From Streptomyces sp. RKND-216 (GTDB lineage Bacteria; Actinomycetota; Actinomycetes; Streptomycetales; Streptomycetaceae), in NCBI RefSeq assembly GCF_004795255.1, contig NZ_SSBQ01000002.1:3936001-4000000 (forward strand): 64,000 bases of DNA, in the 5' to 3' direction. A program made the position numbers and the translations under genes. The notes beneath the pieces are model-generated. The model saw only the letters and a program-made list of their open reading frames with translations, was not told the origin of the DNA and did no database searches. Below, piece after piece: positions 28,595-37,661 of the stretch (its first letter is position 1; each line of letters starts with the position of its first letter).

Positions 28595-30604
28595 TCAGGC
28601 GGCGAGTGCCGAGACCGGCACCTCGCCCGCGTCCGTGCCCCGCACCGCTTCCAGCAGCGCGGACAGCTGCGCCGTGTGCGGCCCGTCCGCCGAGACGAGC
28701 TTGCTGAGCAGGCCCGCCACGGTCAGGTCGCGCATGCCGCCGGCGCCCAGGCCCGCGACCATGCGGGTCACGTCCCGGGTGAAGGTCGAGCCGTCTCCGT
28801 CCGCGTTCAGCCACGGACCGGCCATGGCCTGCACCGACGTGCTGCCGTCGACGAACGCGTCGACGCTGCGGCCCGCGGAGATGGCGCCGACCAGCTTGTC
28901 GAAGAAGACCGAGTCGCCCCCGACGATGTCGATGTTCGCCTTCTCCAGGCCCGCGCCGACCAGCGTGGCCTGCGCCTCGGCGATCTGCCGGTGCACGTCG
29001 ATGCCGGCGATGCGGATCTCCTTCTCCGCGTCGAGACGCAGCCGGTACTCCTCGTGCTCCCGGCTCGCCTCGTCGAGCGCCGCCATGGCCGCCGCCTTCT
29101 CGTTGATGCCCTCGGCCTCGGCCTTGAGCAGCTCTCGCTTGGCCTCCGCCTCCGCGAGTCCCATGTCCTTCGCGGCCTGCGCCTCCACCTGGCGGCTGCG
29201 GGCGAGCGCGTCGGCCATCCGCTCCTGGACCTCGGCCTCGGCCAGCCCTGTCGCCGCGGCCTCCGCGCGCCGGCCCTCGGCGAGCCGTACGGCCGACTGT
29301 GCGTCCAGGTCGGCCGCCTTGCGCCGGGCCTCCGCCATGGTCAGCTCCTCCGCCGCCCGGTGCCCGGCCGCCTGCTCGGCGGCCTCCGCGGCCTTGATGT
29401 CCTTCACCAGGCGCTCCTGCGCCTGCGCCTCGGCGGCGATGATCAGGGCCTGCCGCTCGCGCTCGGCCTCCTCGACCGTGCGCAGCTTCTTGATCTCCTC
29501 CTCCTGCTGGGCGACGGTCTTCTCCACCGCGATGCGCTCCCGGACCACGTCGGCGATGTCGCGCTTCTCCGCCTCGACCTCCTTGTCGGCGGCGATGCGG
29601 CGCAGCTCGGTCTCCCGGTCCCGGGCGATGACCTCCAGCAGGCGGTCCTTCTCGATCCGCTCGTTCTCGATCGCGACGACCCGATCGCGGTTGAGCTTCG
29701 CGACGGCGATCTCCCGCTCGCGGTTCTCGTTCTGGATGCCGAGGGCCTCCTCGGTCTTGAGGTGCGCGGTGTGCGAGCGGAGCCGCTCCTCGGCCTGCAC
29801 CCGGGCGGTCTCGGCCTCCTCCCGCGCCCGTACCGTCTCGACCTCGCGCTGCTGACGGATCTCCGCGTCCGCCTGCCGGCGTTCCAGCTCCAGCACGGCC
29901 TCGCGGGCGTCGACGTTCTGGCGGGTGATCTCCTTCTCCTCGTTCCGCTGCCACTCGTTGGTGCGGATGTGCTCGGCCGCGGTGAGTTCGGTGATCTTGC
30001 GGATGCCCTGGGCGTCCAGAATGTTGTTCCCGTCGAGCTGCGCCAGCGGGGTCTGCTCCAGGTAGTCGATGGCGGCGTCCTCGAGGCTGTAGCCGTTGAG
30101 GTCGGTGCCGATGACCGCGACGATGCGGTCGCGGAACTCGTCGCGCTTGGTGTAGAGGTCGGCGAAGTCCAGCTGCTTGCCGACGGTCTTGAGCGCCTCG
30201 GAGAACTTGGCGTTGAACAGGTCCTGCAGCGTCGCCCGGTCGCTCGCGCGTTCGGTGCCGATGGCCTGGGCGACCTTCACCACGTCCTCGACGGTCTTGT
30301 TGACGCGCACGAAGAACGAGATGCGGATGTCGGCGCGGATGTTGTCCCGGCAGATCAGGCCCTCGCGCCCGGTGCGGCCGATCTCGATGGTCTTCACGGA
30401 GATGTCCATGACCTCCGCCCGGTGCAGCACGGGCAGCACGACCGCGCCGGTGAAGGTGACGTCCACCTTGCGCATCCGGGAGACGATCAGCGCCTTGCCT
30501 TGCGGCACCTTGCGGAACAAGCGGCCCAGCACGAAGAGCAGGGCGACCGTGACGAGCAGGGCGGCGGCGATCAGCACGCCGAGTCCGGTGGAGATGACGT
30601 CCAT
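28595..30604 (-). CDS. SPFH/flotillin family protein, YqiK type
   Basis: 669 residues, ATG at 30604. One N-terminal membrane segment (about 5-27) is followed by the SPFH domain (about 33-200) with VPQGKALIVSRM, GLICRDNIRADIRISFFVRV and KTVGKQLDFADLYTKRDEFR. A long Ala/Glu-rich coiled coil (about 215-520) follows, then a C-terminal region with IDIVGGDSVFFDKLVGAISAG. These motifs match the YqiK/flotillin branch, which forms membrane microdomain scaffolds. Gene order NfeD-like then flotillin (26-base gap) equals the E. coli yqiJ-yqiK pairing. Confidence 0.92.
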   Translation of the reverse strand: MDVISTGLGVLIAAALLVTVALLFVLGRLFRKVPQGKALIVSRMRKVDVTFTGAVVLPVLHRAEVMDISVKTIEIGRTGREGLICRDNIRADIRISFFVRVNKTVEDVVKVAQAIGTERASDRATLQDLFNAKFSEALKTVGKQLDFADLYTKRDEFRDRIVAVIGTDLNGYSLEDAAIDYLEQTPLAQLDGNNILDAQGIRKITELTAAEHIRTNEWQRNEEKEITRQNVDAREAVLELERRQADAEIRQQREVETVRAREEAETARVQAEERLRSHTAHLKTEEALGIQNENREREIAVAKLNRDRVVAIENERIEKDRLLEVIARDRETELRRIAADKEVEAEKRDIADVVRERIAVEKTVAQQEEEIKKLRTVEEAERERQALIIAAEAQAQERLVKDIKAAEAAEQAAGHRAAEELTMAEARRKAADLDAQSAVRLAEGRRAEAAATGLAEAEVQERMADALARSRQVEAQAAKDMGLAEAEAKRELLKAEAEGINEKAAAMAALDEASREHEEYRLRLDAEKEIRIAGIDVHRQIAEAQATLVGAGLEKANIDIVGGDSVFFDKLVGAISAGRSVDAFVDGSTSVQAMAGPWLNADGDGSTFTRDVTRMVAGLGAGGMRDLTVAGLLSKLVSADGPHTAQLSALLEAVRGTDAGEVPVSALAA

Positions 30605-30630
30605 AGGGGATGTCCTTCGTTCAGGAAGCT

Positions 30631-31242
30631 TCAGGAAGCGTCGTGGGGCGCGACGTGGAAGTGACCGCCTTCCGCGTCGTACGCGTAGATGAGGGCCGTG
30701 TCGCCGGCGGTGAGCTCCGGGGCGAGGACGTCGTCCGCGCGCACCTGGACCAGGGCCGTCGCCCCGTCCGGCGCGGCGACCTCGGCCTGGCCGAAGAGTG
30801 CGTTCACCCGTCCCGTGCGGATCACGCACACCCGGCCGACGAACTCCGCGTGCGAGATGCCCTCTTCGGGCCGCGCGAAGCGGCGCAGCGGCCGCAGCGT
30901 CAGCCGGGTGAGGAGCCATGCGGCCCAGAGCACCGCGGGCAGCGCGGTGAGCCGGAGTGGTGTGCCGGGAACGAGCACGGTGACGGCCAGGGACAAGAAC
31001 CAGGCAATCGCGACGAGCAGCGAGACCACCACGGCCGGCGGTGCCCCGTGGAACGCCCGCCGGGTCGAACGGCCGGCAGCGGCTACTGCCGTGGGGCTTT
31101 CCCGGCTGCCTCCGCCCTCCGCGAAGGTGCCCAGTGGCACGCCTCCGAACAGCACGAAGAGCCAGTAGACGAGCACCGCCGGCAGGGCGGGAGTGAAGAG
31201 AACGGCTGGGAATTCCAGCGTCGCCCGCAGGAAATCCCCCAT
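30631..31242 (-). CDS. NfeD/YqiJ-like membrane protein with OB-fold
   Basis: 203 residues from the ATG at 31242. Membrane segments lie at about 12-35, 60-85 and 90-110. The C-terminal soluble part (FVGRVCVIRTGRVN, GQAEVAAPDGATALVQVRADD, LTAGDTALIYAYDAEGGHF) has the pattern of the NfeD/YqiJ OB-fold that pairs with flotillins. It is the first gene of the three-gene operon. The ribosome binding site is poor. Confidence 0.83.
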   Translation of the reverse strand: MGDFLRATLEFPAVLFTPALPAVLVYWLFVLFGGVPLGTFAEGGGSRESPTAVAAAGRSTRRAFHGAPPAVVVSLLVAIAWFLSLAVTVLVPGTPLRLTALPAVLWAAWLLTRLTLRPLRRFARPEEGISHAEFVGRVCVIRTGRVNALFGQAEVAAPDGATALVQVRADDVLAPELTAGDTALIYAYDAEGGHFHVAPHDAS

Positions 31243-31669
31243 CGCCGCACCCCCGTGCCCGTTGTCGTGTGGCCTCACCGTGCCACAGCGCGCGGACGCG
31301 CGGCATTGCCGGAACCCGGCAGTCTTCACGCCTCGTTCACGGCCGAGTCCGCGTCGTGCCGGACCTCACCGGAGCGAAGTCCTGCGCGGACTCAAGGAGT
31401 TCAGAAGAGCCCGCCGAGGAGGTCGAAGAACCGGGGGCCTCGCCGGGGTTGGGGCGGGACGGCGGGCAGCGGCGGGTGCCGAAGGTGCGCGAAGGCGACG
31501 AACGCGGCCGTGCGCTTCTGGGGCGCGGTCGCCGGGCGGGTGGCGACGTGGCGATGCGGTGTCGCGGGAGAGCGCCCGACGCGGCCTCGGCGGGCTGGGG
31601 TGGCCTCGGTCGCCTTGGCGGGAGCGATGCCGTTCGGGGCGCCCCGGAGGGACCCCGCCGTCGGAAAGC
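31243..31669. other. Gene-poor interval before tRNA-His
   Basis: About 430 bases. Open frames here have Arg/Pro-rich, unstructured translations without starts or ribosome binding sites, so I call no gene. The promoter of the NfeD-flotillin-ATPase operon should lie at its left end. Confidence 0.5.
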
Positions 31670-31709
31670 GATCAAGGGCTGACCCGATTCCGCAGGTCAG
31701 CCCTTGATC
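31670..31709. terminator. Terminator downstream of tRNA-His
   Basis: Perfect 15-base arms beginning GATCAAGGGC (31670-31684 and 31695-31709) enclose a 10-base loop, directly beyond the encoded CCA end of the minus-strand tRNA-His. Confidence 0.88.
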
Positions 31710-31712
31710 CTC

Positions 31713-31788
31713 TGGGGTGAACGACGGGACTTGAACCCGCGACTTCCTGGACCACAACCAGGTGCTCTACCAACTGAGCTACGCCCAC
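31713..31788 (-). tRNA. tRNA-His (anticodon GTG)
   Basis: The minus strand folds into a cloverleaf with anticodon stem CCTGG/CCAGG and loop TTGTGGT, giving anticodon GTG. The T-arm has GGTTCAAGTCC and the 3' end encodes CCA. The base before position 1 (31789) supplies the extra G opposite C73 that is diagnostic for tRNA-His. It lies just downstream of orn on the same strand, a common Streptomyces arrangement. Confidence 0.97.
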
Positions 31789-31897
31789 CATGACCGGCTG
31801 TGTTCCGCACCGGCCGAGAAAGAGTGTACAGGGTCCGCCGGGGTGCTCGCGCGCGGCTTTCCCGCCGCCCCCTCCCCGGCCTCCCCGGCTGCTCGGG

Positions 31898-32503
31898 TTA
31901 CTCCGGCCCGGACAGCACGTGGCGGGAGGCGATCTCCTTCGCCGTGTCGGAGTCCGGGCCGGGCTGCGGCACGAAGACCGCCTCGCGGTAGTAGCGCAGC
32001 TCCGCGATCGACTCCCGGATGTCGGCCAGCGCCCGGTGGTTGCCGTTCTTCTCCGGGCTGTTGAAGTACGCCCGGGGGTACCAGCGGCGGGCCAGCTCCT
32101 TCACCGAGGACACGTCCACGATCCGGTAGTGCAGGTGGGACTCCAGCTTGGGCATGTCCCGGGCGAGGAACCCCCGGTCGGTGCCGACGGAATTCCCGCA
32201 CAGTGGCGCCCGGCCCGCCTCCGGCACGTGCTCCCGGATGTAGGCGAGGACACGCTCCTCGGCGTCCGCGAGCGTGGTGCCCCCGTCCAGCTCTTCCAGC
32301 AGACCGGATGACGTGTGCATGCTCCGCACGATCTCGGGCATCTGCGCCAGTGCCTCGGCCGGCGGACGGATCACCACGTCCACACCCTCGCCGAGGACGT
32401 TCAGCTCCGAGTCGGTGACCAGCGCCGCCACCTCGACCAGCGCGTCGCCGGTCAGGGAGAGGCCGGTCATCTCGCAGTCGATCCACACCATGCGATCATT
32501 CAT
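31898..32503 (-). CDS. orn: Oligoribonuclease
   Basis: 201 residues, ATG at 32503. DEDDh exonuclease signature: [39 protein letters not shown] and [13 protein letters not shown]. It degrades two- to five-base RNA remnants and, by family knowledge, pGpG, the product of EAL phosphodiesterases such as the CdgA-type protein in this window. It lies ten bases after adpA on the same strand, so co-transcription is likely; orn loss in Streptomyces is known to affect growth and development. Confidence 0.97.
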   Translation of the reverse strand: MNDRMVWIDCEMTGLSLTGDALVEVAALVTDSELNVLGEGVDVVIRPPAEALAQMPEIVRSMHTSSGLLEELDGGTTLADAEERVLAYIREHVPEAGRAPLCGNSVGTDRGFLARDMPKLESHLHYRIVDVSSVKELARRWYPRAYFNSPEKNGNHRALADIRESIAELRYYREAVFVPQPGPDSDTAKEIASRHVLSGPE

Positions 32504-32513
32504 GCGCTTTACC

Positions 32514-33782
32514 CTACGTCGCCCGCCCGTGGCCGCGTCCCCGCTGCCGGGGCAGCCGGTGCGACCAGGCGTCCGACTGCGGCTTTCCCGGCTCGGCCGC
32601 GCCGTCGGCGCGGCCCTCCGCGCTGCCCGGGGCGGTCGTGTGGCTGCGGGAGCCGTCGGGGTCGCGGCCGCTCTCGTGCGCCGCCGGGACCTTGCGGGCG
32701 TGCGGCACCCGCGGGTCGTCCGCGCCGCCGCCGTCCGGGCGGCGCGCCCGGTAGGCCGCGCGGTACGAGGCCGGCGAGGCGCCGAGCTGGCGCCGGAAGT
32801 GGCCGCGCAGCGCCACCGGCGAGCGGAAGCCGCAGCGGGCCGCGACCTCGTCCACGGAGTAGTCGGAGGTCTCCAGGAGTCGCTGCGCCTGGAGCACGCG
32901 CTGGGTGATCAGCCACTGGAGCGGGGCGCTGCCGGTCAGCGTGCGGAACCGCCGGTCGAAGGTGCGGCGGCTCATGTACGCGCGCGCGGCGAGGGCCTCC
33001 ACGTCGAACTGCTCGTGGAGGTGCTCCAGCGCCCAGGCGACGACCTCGGCCAGCGGGTCGGCGCCGATCTCCTCCGGTAAAGACCTGTCCAGGTGGCGCG
33101 GGTGCGCGCCGTCCGCCCCGGCGGCCCGGCGCGGCGGCACGACCAGGCGGCGGGCGAGCGCGCCGGCGGCCTCGGCGCCGTGGTCGGTGCGGACCACGTG
33201 CAGGCACAGGTCGATTCCGGCCGCGGTGCCGGCGGAGGTGAGGATGTCGCCGTCGTCGACGAACAGCTCCCGCGGGTCGACGTGGACCGCCGGGTAGCGC
33301 TTGGCCAATGTAGGCGCATACATCCAGTGCGTGGTCGCGGGGCGCCCGTCCAGCAGGCCCGCGGCCGCGAGGACGAACGCGCCGGTGCACAGGCCCAGCA
33401 CCCGGGCGCCCTCGTCGTGCGCCTGACGGAGGGCCTCCAGCGCGGGGGCGGGCGGCGGCTGGCTTATCGAACGCCAGGCGGGGACGACGACGGTGCCGGC
33501 CCGGGACAGCGCCTCCAGGCCGTGCGGGGCGGTCAACTGGAGCCCGCCGGTGGTGCGCAGCGGGCCGTCCTCGCCGGCACAGGCCAGCAGCCGGTAGCGG
33601 GGGACACCGGCGTCCTGACGGTCGATGCCGAACACCGAGAGCGGGATGGAACTCTCGAATATCGGTCCGCCGCTGAACAGCAGCACGGCGACGACTTCTC
33701 GCCGCCGGCGCGCGGCCAGCTTGCGTGCGGTGGCCGACGCCGGACCTTCCCTGGAGTCCTCCTGGCTCGTGGGAACGCTCAT
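32514..33782 (-). CDS. adpA: AdpA, AraC-family developmental regulator
   Basis: 422 residues from the ATG at 33782 (MSVPTSQED), matching the start position of known AdpA. The N-terminal DJ-1/PfpI-like domain has [20 protein letters not shown] and [13 protein letters not shown]. The C-terminal AraC/XylS double helix-turn-helix contains [20 protein letters not shown] and [17 protein letters not shown]. The linker Leu in DRSLPEE is encoded by TTA, the hallmark of bldA control. The C-terminal tail beyond [10 protein letters not shown] is longer than in S. coelicolor as I remember it. It regulates differentiation and secondary metabolism. Confidence 0.97.
   Translation of the reverse strand: MSVPTSQEDSREGPASATARKLAARRRREVVAVLLFSGGPIFESSIPLSVFGIDRQDAGVPRYRLLACAGEDGPLRTTGGLQLTAPHGLEALSRAGTVVVPAWRSISQPPPAPALEALRQAHDEGARVLGLCTGAFVLAAAGLLDGRPATTHWMYAPTLAKRYPAVHVDPRELFVDDGDILTSAGTAAGIDLCLHVVRTDHGAEAAGALARRLVVPPRRAAGADGAHPRHLDRSLPEEIGADPLAEVVAWALEHLHEQFDVEALAARAYMSRRTFDRRFRTLTGSAPLQWLITQRVLQAQRLLETSDYSVDEVAARCGFRSPVALRGHFRRQLGASPASYRAAYRARRPDGGGADDPRVPHARKVPAAHESGRDPDGSRSHTTAPGSAEGRADGAAEPGKPQSDAWSHRLPRQRGRGHGRAT
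33078..33080 (-). promoter_or_regulatory. adpA: TTA codon in adpA (bldA dependence)
   Basis: On the coding strand codon 235 is TTA, in the order gac agg tct TTA ccg gag, between the DJ-1-like and AraC domains. Position and context agree with the conserved adpA TTA codon that needs the bldA tRNA, so translation would be developmentally gated. Confidence 0.93.
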
Positions 33783-34394
33783 CGGACTGTAAGCCCCCCT
33801 CATCGTCGCGTCCTCAAGATCCTGCACTTCTCTCCCCCGCGGCGATAGCCAAGATCGAATCTACTGTGTCGCGTGACCTCGGCGAACCAACTTCAGCACG
33901 CGGTGCTATGTCGACATGGCCACGTGGCGTGAAGCATTCGATCACGAAGCGTTGCACTGACCGGGCTCGTTGGGTAGTACGCATAACCTCACTGCCCTTC
34001 AGGGGGGCCGTCCACACACCCGGAGTACCCGTTTCTGCCCTGGTGGGAGCCGTATTGACGGGTGAGGGCGGCGGCCGGTGAGACCGGCGAAGAAGTTGGC
34101 TGAAAAGCGCGGGGGTGACGACGGTCCGTCCGGCTGGCTCACGGGCAGGTGCCGGGGGGTGTAAGGGGCGCGGAGGCACGTTGCGCAAAGCGGCGGTGCT
34201 GGTGCATGCTCCGGGGTCAGCGCGCGCCCGCGCACCGCTTCCTCCCGTTGCGGGCACGGGGGAGTGCCGCCGTATCCTCGGGGTAAAGGAAGGGGAAAGA
34301 GGGTTCCCGCCCGTGACGGCCGCCTTCGTCCCTTCCGGGCTCCGGCTCCTTCCGCAACCGCTTCCCGCAGAGGACTCACAGCTCCGAGACATCC
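33783..34394. promoter_or_regulatory. Long adpA upstream region
   Basis: About 610 bases separate divergent adpA and the universal stress protein gene, with no convincing gene inside. It is less GC-rich near 33850-33980. A perfect palindrome GCCACGTGGC lies at 33919-33928, and TGGCGTGAAG (33925-33934) matches the AdpA consensus TGGCSNGWWY at nine of ten positions. Autoregulation through this stretch is inference. Confidence 0.55.
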
Positions 34395-34937
34395 ATGGCT
34401 GGACACGAGATCCCCGAACCCGCGGACCGCAGACAGGTCGCCGACCCCCGGGCGGCACCGGATGCGGTGCCCGCGGTGCCCGAGGCGGAGGAGCGCACGC
34501 GCCACTCCTGCGACCCGGCCTTCCGGCACGGCGTGGTCGTCGGCTTCGACGGTTCCACCTCCAGCGAGCGCGCCCTCGCGTACGCGATCGGCATGGCCCG
34601 GCGGTCGGGCTCCGGCCTGATCATCGTGCATGTCGCCAACCGCTTGCCCACCACCGTGTGGGCGGGCTGCGAGCCCCCCGTCTTCGTGGACGTCCCCGAC
34701 CACCGCACCGAAGTCCTCGGCCTCGAACTGGCCTGCGCCGACCATCTCGCCGAGGTCCCCTGGGTCCTGGTCGAGCGCGGCGGCGACATCTGCCACGAGC
34801 TGGAAGAGGTCGGGCAGGAGTACGAGGCGGACGCGATCGTGGTCGGTTCCACCCACGGCCTGGTCGGCCGCCTCTTCGGCTCCGTCGCCGGGCGCCTCGC
34901 CCGCCGCGCCCAACGCCCCGTCGTCACCATCCCCTGA
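34395..34937 (+). CDS. Universal stress protein, single domain
   Basis: 180 residues, ATG at 34395. A disordered acidic N-terminus of about 45 residues precedes the Usp fold: HGVVVGFDGSTSSERALAYA and the C-terminal ATP-binding motif GSTHGLVGRLFGSVAGRLARRA followed by RPVVTIP. The Gx2Gx9G(S/T) pattern suggests an ATP-binding class member. It is divergent from adpA. Confidence 0.92.
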   Translation: MAGHEIPEPADRRQVADPRAAPDAVPAVPEAEERTRHSCDPAFRHGVVVGFDGSTSSERALAYAIGMARRSGSGLIIVHVANRLPTTVWAGCEPPVFVDVPDHRTEVLGLELACADHLAEVPWVLVERGGDICHELEEVGQEYEADAIVVGSTHGLVGRLFGSVAGRLARRAQRPVVTIP

Positions 34938-35079
34938 CGGCGCCTCAGCCCTGCCCTCGGCTCGCCCTCGCGCTGAGCCGGCGTCACCCCTCCGCGCCGG
35001 TCGTCCCGGTCCCCCGAAAATCCGTCGGGGCCAGGAGGTGCATTGTGCGCTTGTGAGGGGCATACAGAGAACAACGACA

Positions 35080-35146
35080 TGCTGCCCGCCGGGAGGTGAC
35101 GGTCCCGGGAGCGGCAGCACCAGCCGGCGTAATGGGCGACGCCGGC
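35080..35146 (+). terminator. Double hairpin after the universal stress protein gene
   Basis: Two hairpins in the 321-base gap between convergent genes: TGCTGCC/GGCAGCA (35080-35086 with 35113-35119) and GCCGGCGT/ACGCCGGC (35123-35130 with 35139-35146). They begin about 140 bases after the stop. No gene was found in this gap. Confidence 0.5.
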
Positions 35147-35156
35147 TACCTCGGGA

Positions 35157-35195
35157 GCGGACTCCCGCGCGGTGGTGGCCCGCGCGGAAGTCCGC
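35157..35195 (-). terminator. Hairpin downstream of glmS
   Basis: Outer arms GCGGACT/AGTCCGC (35157-35163 and 35189-35195) surround a further GCGCG/CGCGC stem. It lies about 64 bases beyond the glmS stop on the minus strand. Confidence 0.6.
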
Positions 35196-35258
35196 CCCCG
35201 TCTGTCCGGCCTCTTACGACGCCCCCGCCCTGCTCCGGTCGCGAGGGCCGGGCGACGG

Positions 35259-37073
35259 CTACTCGACGGTGACCGACTTGGCCAGGTTTCTCGGCTTGTC
35301 GATGTCCCGGTCCAGGCACAGCGCCGTGTGGTAGGCGAGGAGTTGGAGCGGCAGGCCCATCAGGATCGGGTCGAGCTCGACCTCGTTGCGCGGCACGACG
35401 ATGGTGTGGTCGGCCTTCTCCTGCTCGGCGTGGGCGACCGCCAGAATCCGGCCGTGGCGCGCCTTGATCTCCTCCAGCGTCGCGCGGTTCTTCTCCAGCA
35501 GTTCGTCGTCCGGCAGGATCGCCACCGTCGGCACGGCGGGCTCGATCAGTGCGAGCGGGCCGTGCTTGAGCTCGGACGCCGGGTACGCCTCGGCGTGGAT
35601 GTAGGAGACCTCCTTCAGCTTCAACGACGCCTCACGCGCGACCGGATAGCCGCGCACCCGGCCCACGAACATCATGCTGCGCGCCTGGGCGTACTCCGCG
35701 GCCAGCCGCCGGATCGCCTCCTCACCGTCCAGGATCTCGGCGATCTGCTCCGGGAGCCTCCGCAGGCCCGCGATCAGCCGCTTGCCGTCCGCGACGGACA
35801 GGTCGCGGATGCGGCCGAGGTGAAGGGCCAGCAGCGCGAACGCCACCGCGGTGTTGGTGAAGCACTTGGTGGACACGACGCACACCTCGGGCCCGGCGTG
35901 CACGTACACGCCGCCGTCCGTCTCGCGGGCGATCGCCGAACCCACGACGTTCACCACGCCCAGCACCCGGGCGCCCTTGCGCTTGAGTTCCTGCACGGCC
36001 GCGAGGGTGTCGTAGGTCTCCCCGGACTGGCTGACGGCGATGTAGAGGCAGTCCGGGTCCACCACGGCGTTCCGGTAGCGGAACTCGCTGGCGGGCTCCG
36101 CGTCCGCGGGGATGCGGGCCACCTCCTCGATGAGCTGCGCGCCGATCATGCCGGCGTGGTACGCGGACCCGCAGCCGAGGATCTTCACCCGCCGCACCCC
36201 GCGCGCCTCGCGGGCGTCCATGTTGAGGCCGCCCAGGTGGACGGTGGCGAACCGGTCGTCGATGCGGCCGCGCAGCACCCGGTCCACGGAGTCCGCCTGC
36301 TCGGAGATCTCCTTGTGCATGTAGGTGTCGTGGCCGCCCATGTCGTAGGACTCGGCGGCCCATTCCACGGTCTCCGGGGAGGTGGAGGTGCGGGAGCCCT
36401 CGGTGGTGTAGGTGCGGTAGTCGTCGGCCTTGATGGTGGCCATCTCGCCGTCGTTCAGGGTGACGACCTGGCGGGTGTGCGAGACGAGCGCGGCGACGTC
36501 GGACGCGACCAGCATCTCGTGTTCGCCGATGCCCAGGAGGACCGGCGAGCCGTTGCGGGCGACGACGATGCGGTCGGGGAAGTCGGCGTGCAGCACCGCG
36601 ATGCCGTACGTGCCGTCGATGTGCCGCAGCGCCTCCTGCACGCGCCCTTCGAGGGTGCCGGCCTGGGCGCGGGCGACCAGGTGGGCGAGGACCTCGGTGT
36701 CGGTGTCGGAGACCAGCTCCACGCCGTCGGCGGCGAGCTTGGCCCGCAGGTCGGAGGCGTTGTCGATGATGCCGTTGTGCACGACGGCTACCTTGCCGTC
36801 GGGGTCGAGGTGCGGGTGCGCGTTCACGTCGTTGGGGGCGCCGTGGGTGGCCCAGCGGGTGTGCGCGATGCCGGTGGTGCCGGCGAAGCGCTTCGGGAGC
36901 TTCGCCTCCAGATCGCGTACCCGGCCCTTGGCCTTGACGGACTTCAGGCCGGAGCCGCGGGTCTGGACGGCGATGCCCGCGGAGTCGTAGCCCCGGTACT
37001 CCAGGCGCTGAAGCCCTTCCAGCAGCAGCGGCGCGACGTCGCGCTTCCCGATGTATCCCACGATCCCGCACAT
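35259..37073 (-). CDS. glmS: Glutamine-fructose-6-phosphate aminotransferase
   Basis: 604 residues, ATG at 37073 with GAAGGAG upstream. The N-terminal nucleophile Cys2 is in MCGIVGYIG; the glutaminase domain has RLEYRGYDSAG and HTRWATHG. Two SIS domains follow, with GCGSAYHAG, SQSGETYDT and the C-terminal CLDRDIDKPRNLAKSVTVE. It makes glucosamine-6-phosphate for peptidoglycan and amino sugars. Position next to adpA and the hexosaminidase agrees with the second glmS of S. coelicolor (SCO2789, from memory). A small gene lies 74 bases upstream on the same strand. Confidence 0.97.
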   Translation of the reverse strand: MCGIVGYIGKRDVAPLLLEGLQRLEYRGYDSAGIAVQTRGSGLKSVKAKGRVRDLEAKLPKRFAGTTGIAHTRWATHGAPNDVNAHPHLDPDGKVAVVHNGIIDNASDLRAKLAADGVELVSDTDTEVLAHLVARAQAGTLEGRVQEALRHIDGTYGIAVLHADFPDRIVVARNGSPVLLGIGEHEMLVASDVAALVSHTRQVVTLNDGEMATIKADDYRTYTTEGSRTSTSPETVEWAAESYDMGGHDTYMHKEISEQADSVDRVLRGRIDDRFATVHLGGLNMDAREARGVRRVKILGCGSAYHAGMIGAQLIEEVARIPADAEPASEFRYRNAVVDPDCLYIAVSQSGETYDTLAAVQELKRKGARVLGVVNVVGSAIARETDGGVYVHAGPEVCVVSTKCFTNTAVAFALLALHLGRIRDLSVADGKRLIAGLRRLPEQIAEILDGEEAIRRLAAEYAQARSMMFVGRVRGYPVAREASLKLKEVSYIHAEAYPASELKHGPLALIEPAVPTVAILPDDELLEKNRATLEEIKARHGRILAVAHAEQEKADHTIVVPRNEVELDPILMGLPLQLLAYHTALCLDRDIDKPRNLAKSVTVE

Positions 37074-37147
37074 GGCGCTTCTCCTTCGAACGGTCGGTCG
37101 GTGTGCCGGCGCGCCGAGGCGGGTGCGCCGCGGGGCGGCGCGTCGCG

Positions 37148-37426
37148 TCAGCCGTAGACGATGCGCCGGATCTGCCGCAGCGACAGTTCCGGCGGCGCCA
37201 CCGCGCGGTGCGGCAGTTCGGCGGCGATCCGCTCGAAGATGTCGGAGTTCACCAGCCCGCCGGACTTCAGCTCGCGGTGTCGGCGGCGTACGTAGTCCTC
37301 GGTCGTCTCGTCGAAGTACGCCAGCACGTCGAGGACCACCCGGACCGCCTCGTTGCGCGGCAGCACGGTGGTGCGGGTCAGGTGGTCGATCAGGTCCTCG
37401 TGGACCGGCGTCCGGCGCTCCAGCAC
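37148..37426 (-). CDS. Small conserved protein upstream of glmS
   Basis: 92 residues from the GTG at 37426. The sequence is hydrophilic and helical: VHEDLIDHLTRTTVLPRNEAVRVVLDVLAYF, ETTEDYVRRRHREL, LVNSDIFERIAAEL. The coding pattern continues about ten codons upstream (KAALEAHYRR) but no ATG, GTG or TTG is available there before a TGA, so the true start is unclear or the 5' end is damaged. Probably co-transcribed with glmS. Function unknown. Confidence 0.68.
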   Translation of the reverse strand: MLERRTPVHEDLIDHLTRTTVLPRNEAVRVVLDVLAYFDETTEDYVRRRHRELKSGGLVNSDIFERIAAELPHRAVAPPELSLRQIRRIVYG

Positions 37427-37523
37427 CCGTCGATAGTGCGCCTCCAGGGCGGCCTTCGCAACATTTCTGCCCGATACCGGGCAGGATCACGAGAAAATGC
37501 GGCTCAGGTGTCCGGTCGCGGGA

Positions 37524-37539
37524 AATGGTCTACACCTTG
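37524..37539. promoter_or_regulatory. DasR-type dre site before the GH20 gene
   Basis: AATGGTCTACACCTTG matches the dre consensus (A-C/G-TGGTCTAGACCA-G/C-T) at 11 of 16 positions, including ten of the eleven central TGGTCTAnACC bases. It is 122 bases upstream of the hexosaminidase start. DasR represses chitin/GlcNAc genes and is released by glucosamine-6-phosphate. An inverted repeat CTGCCCG-ATAC-CGGGCAG lies nearby at 37467-37484. Confidence 0.75.
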
Positions 37540-37661
37540 ACCCCGGGTCCCGGGCGCGGTACGAACGTCAGCGTGCGTCGCTTCATGCACATGCCATCGC
37601 TCGGAACGTGCCCCCGGCCGCGAGAGGCCCGGAGGACGAACCGCCGCCGAAGGGATCGCTC

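Noticed and set aside
23602..28707. Very long open frame on the plus strand opposite the giant ATPase gene
   Set aside because: It is the mirror of a high-GC coding sequence; its translation is low in complexity, rich in Arg/Gly/Val and has no recognised domain, while the minus strand encodes a coherent AAA protein.
31337..31757. Short minus-strand frames next to tRNA-His
   Set aside because: Arg/Pro-rich translations, no ribosome binding site, and one runs through the terminator and tRNA.
33725..34081. Small plus-strand gene upstream of adpA
   Set aside because: The frame overlaps the adpA 5' end on the opposite strand and has no start signal or protein-like pattern.
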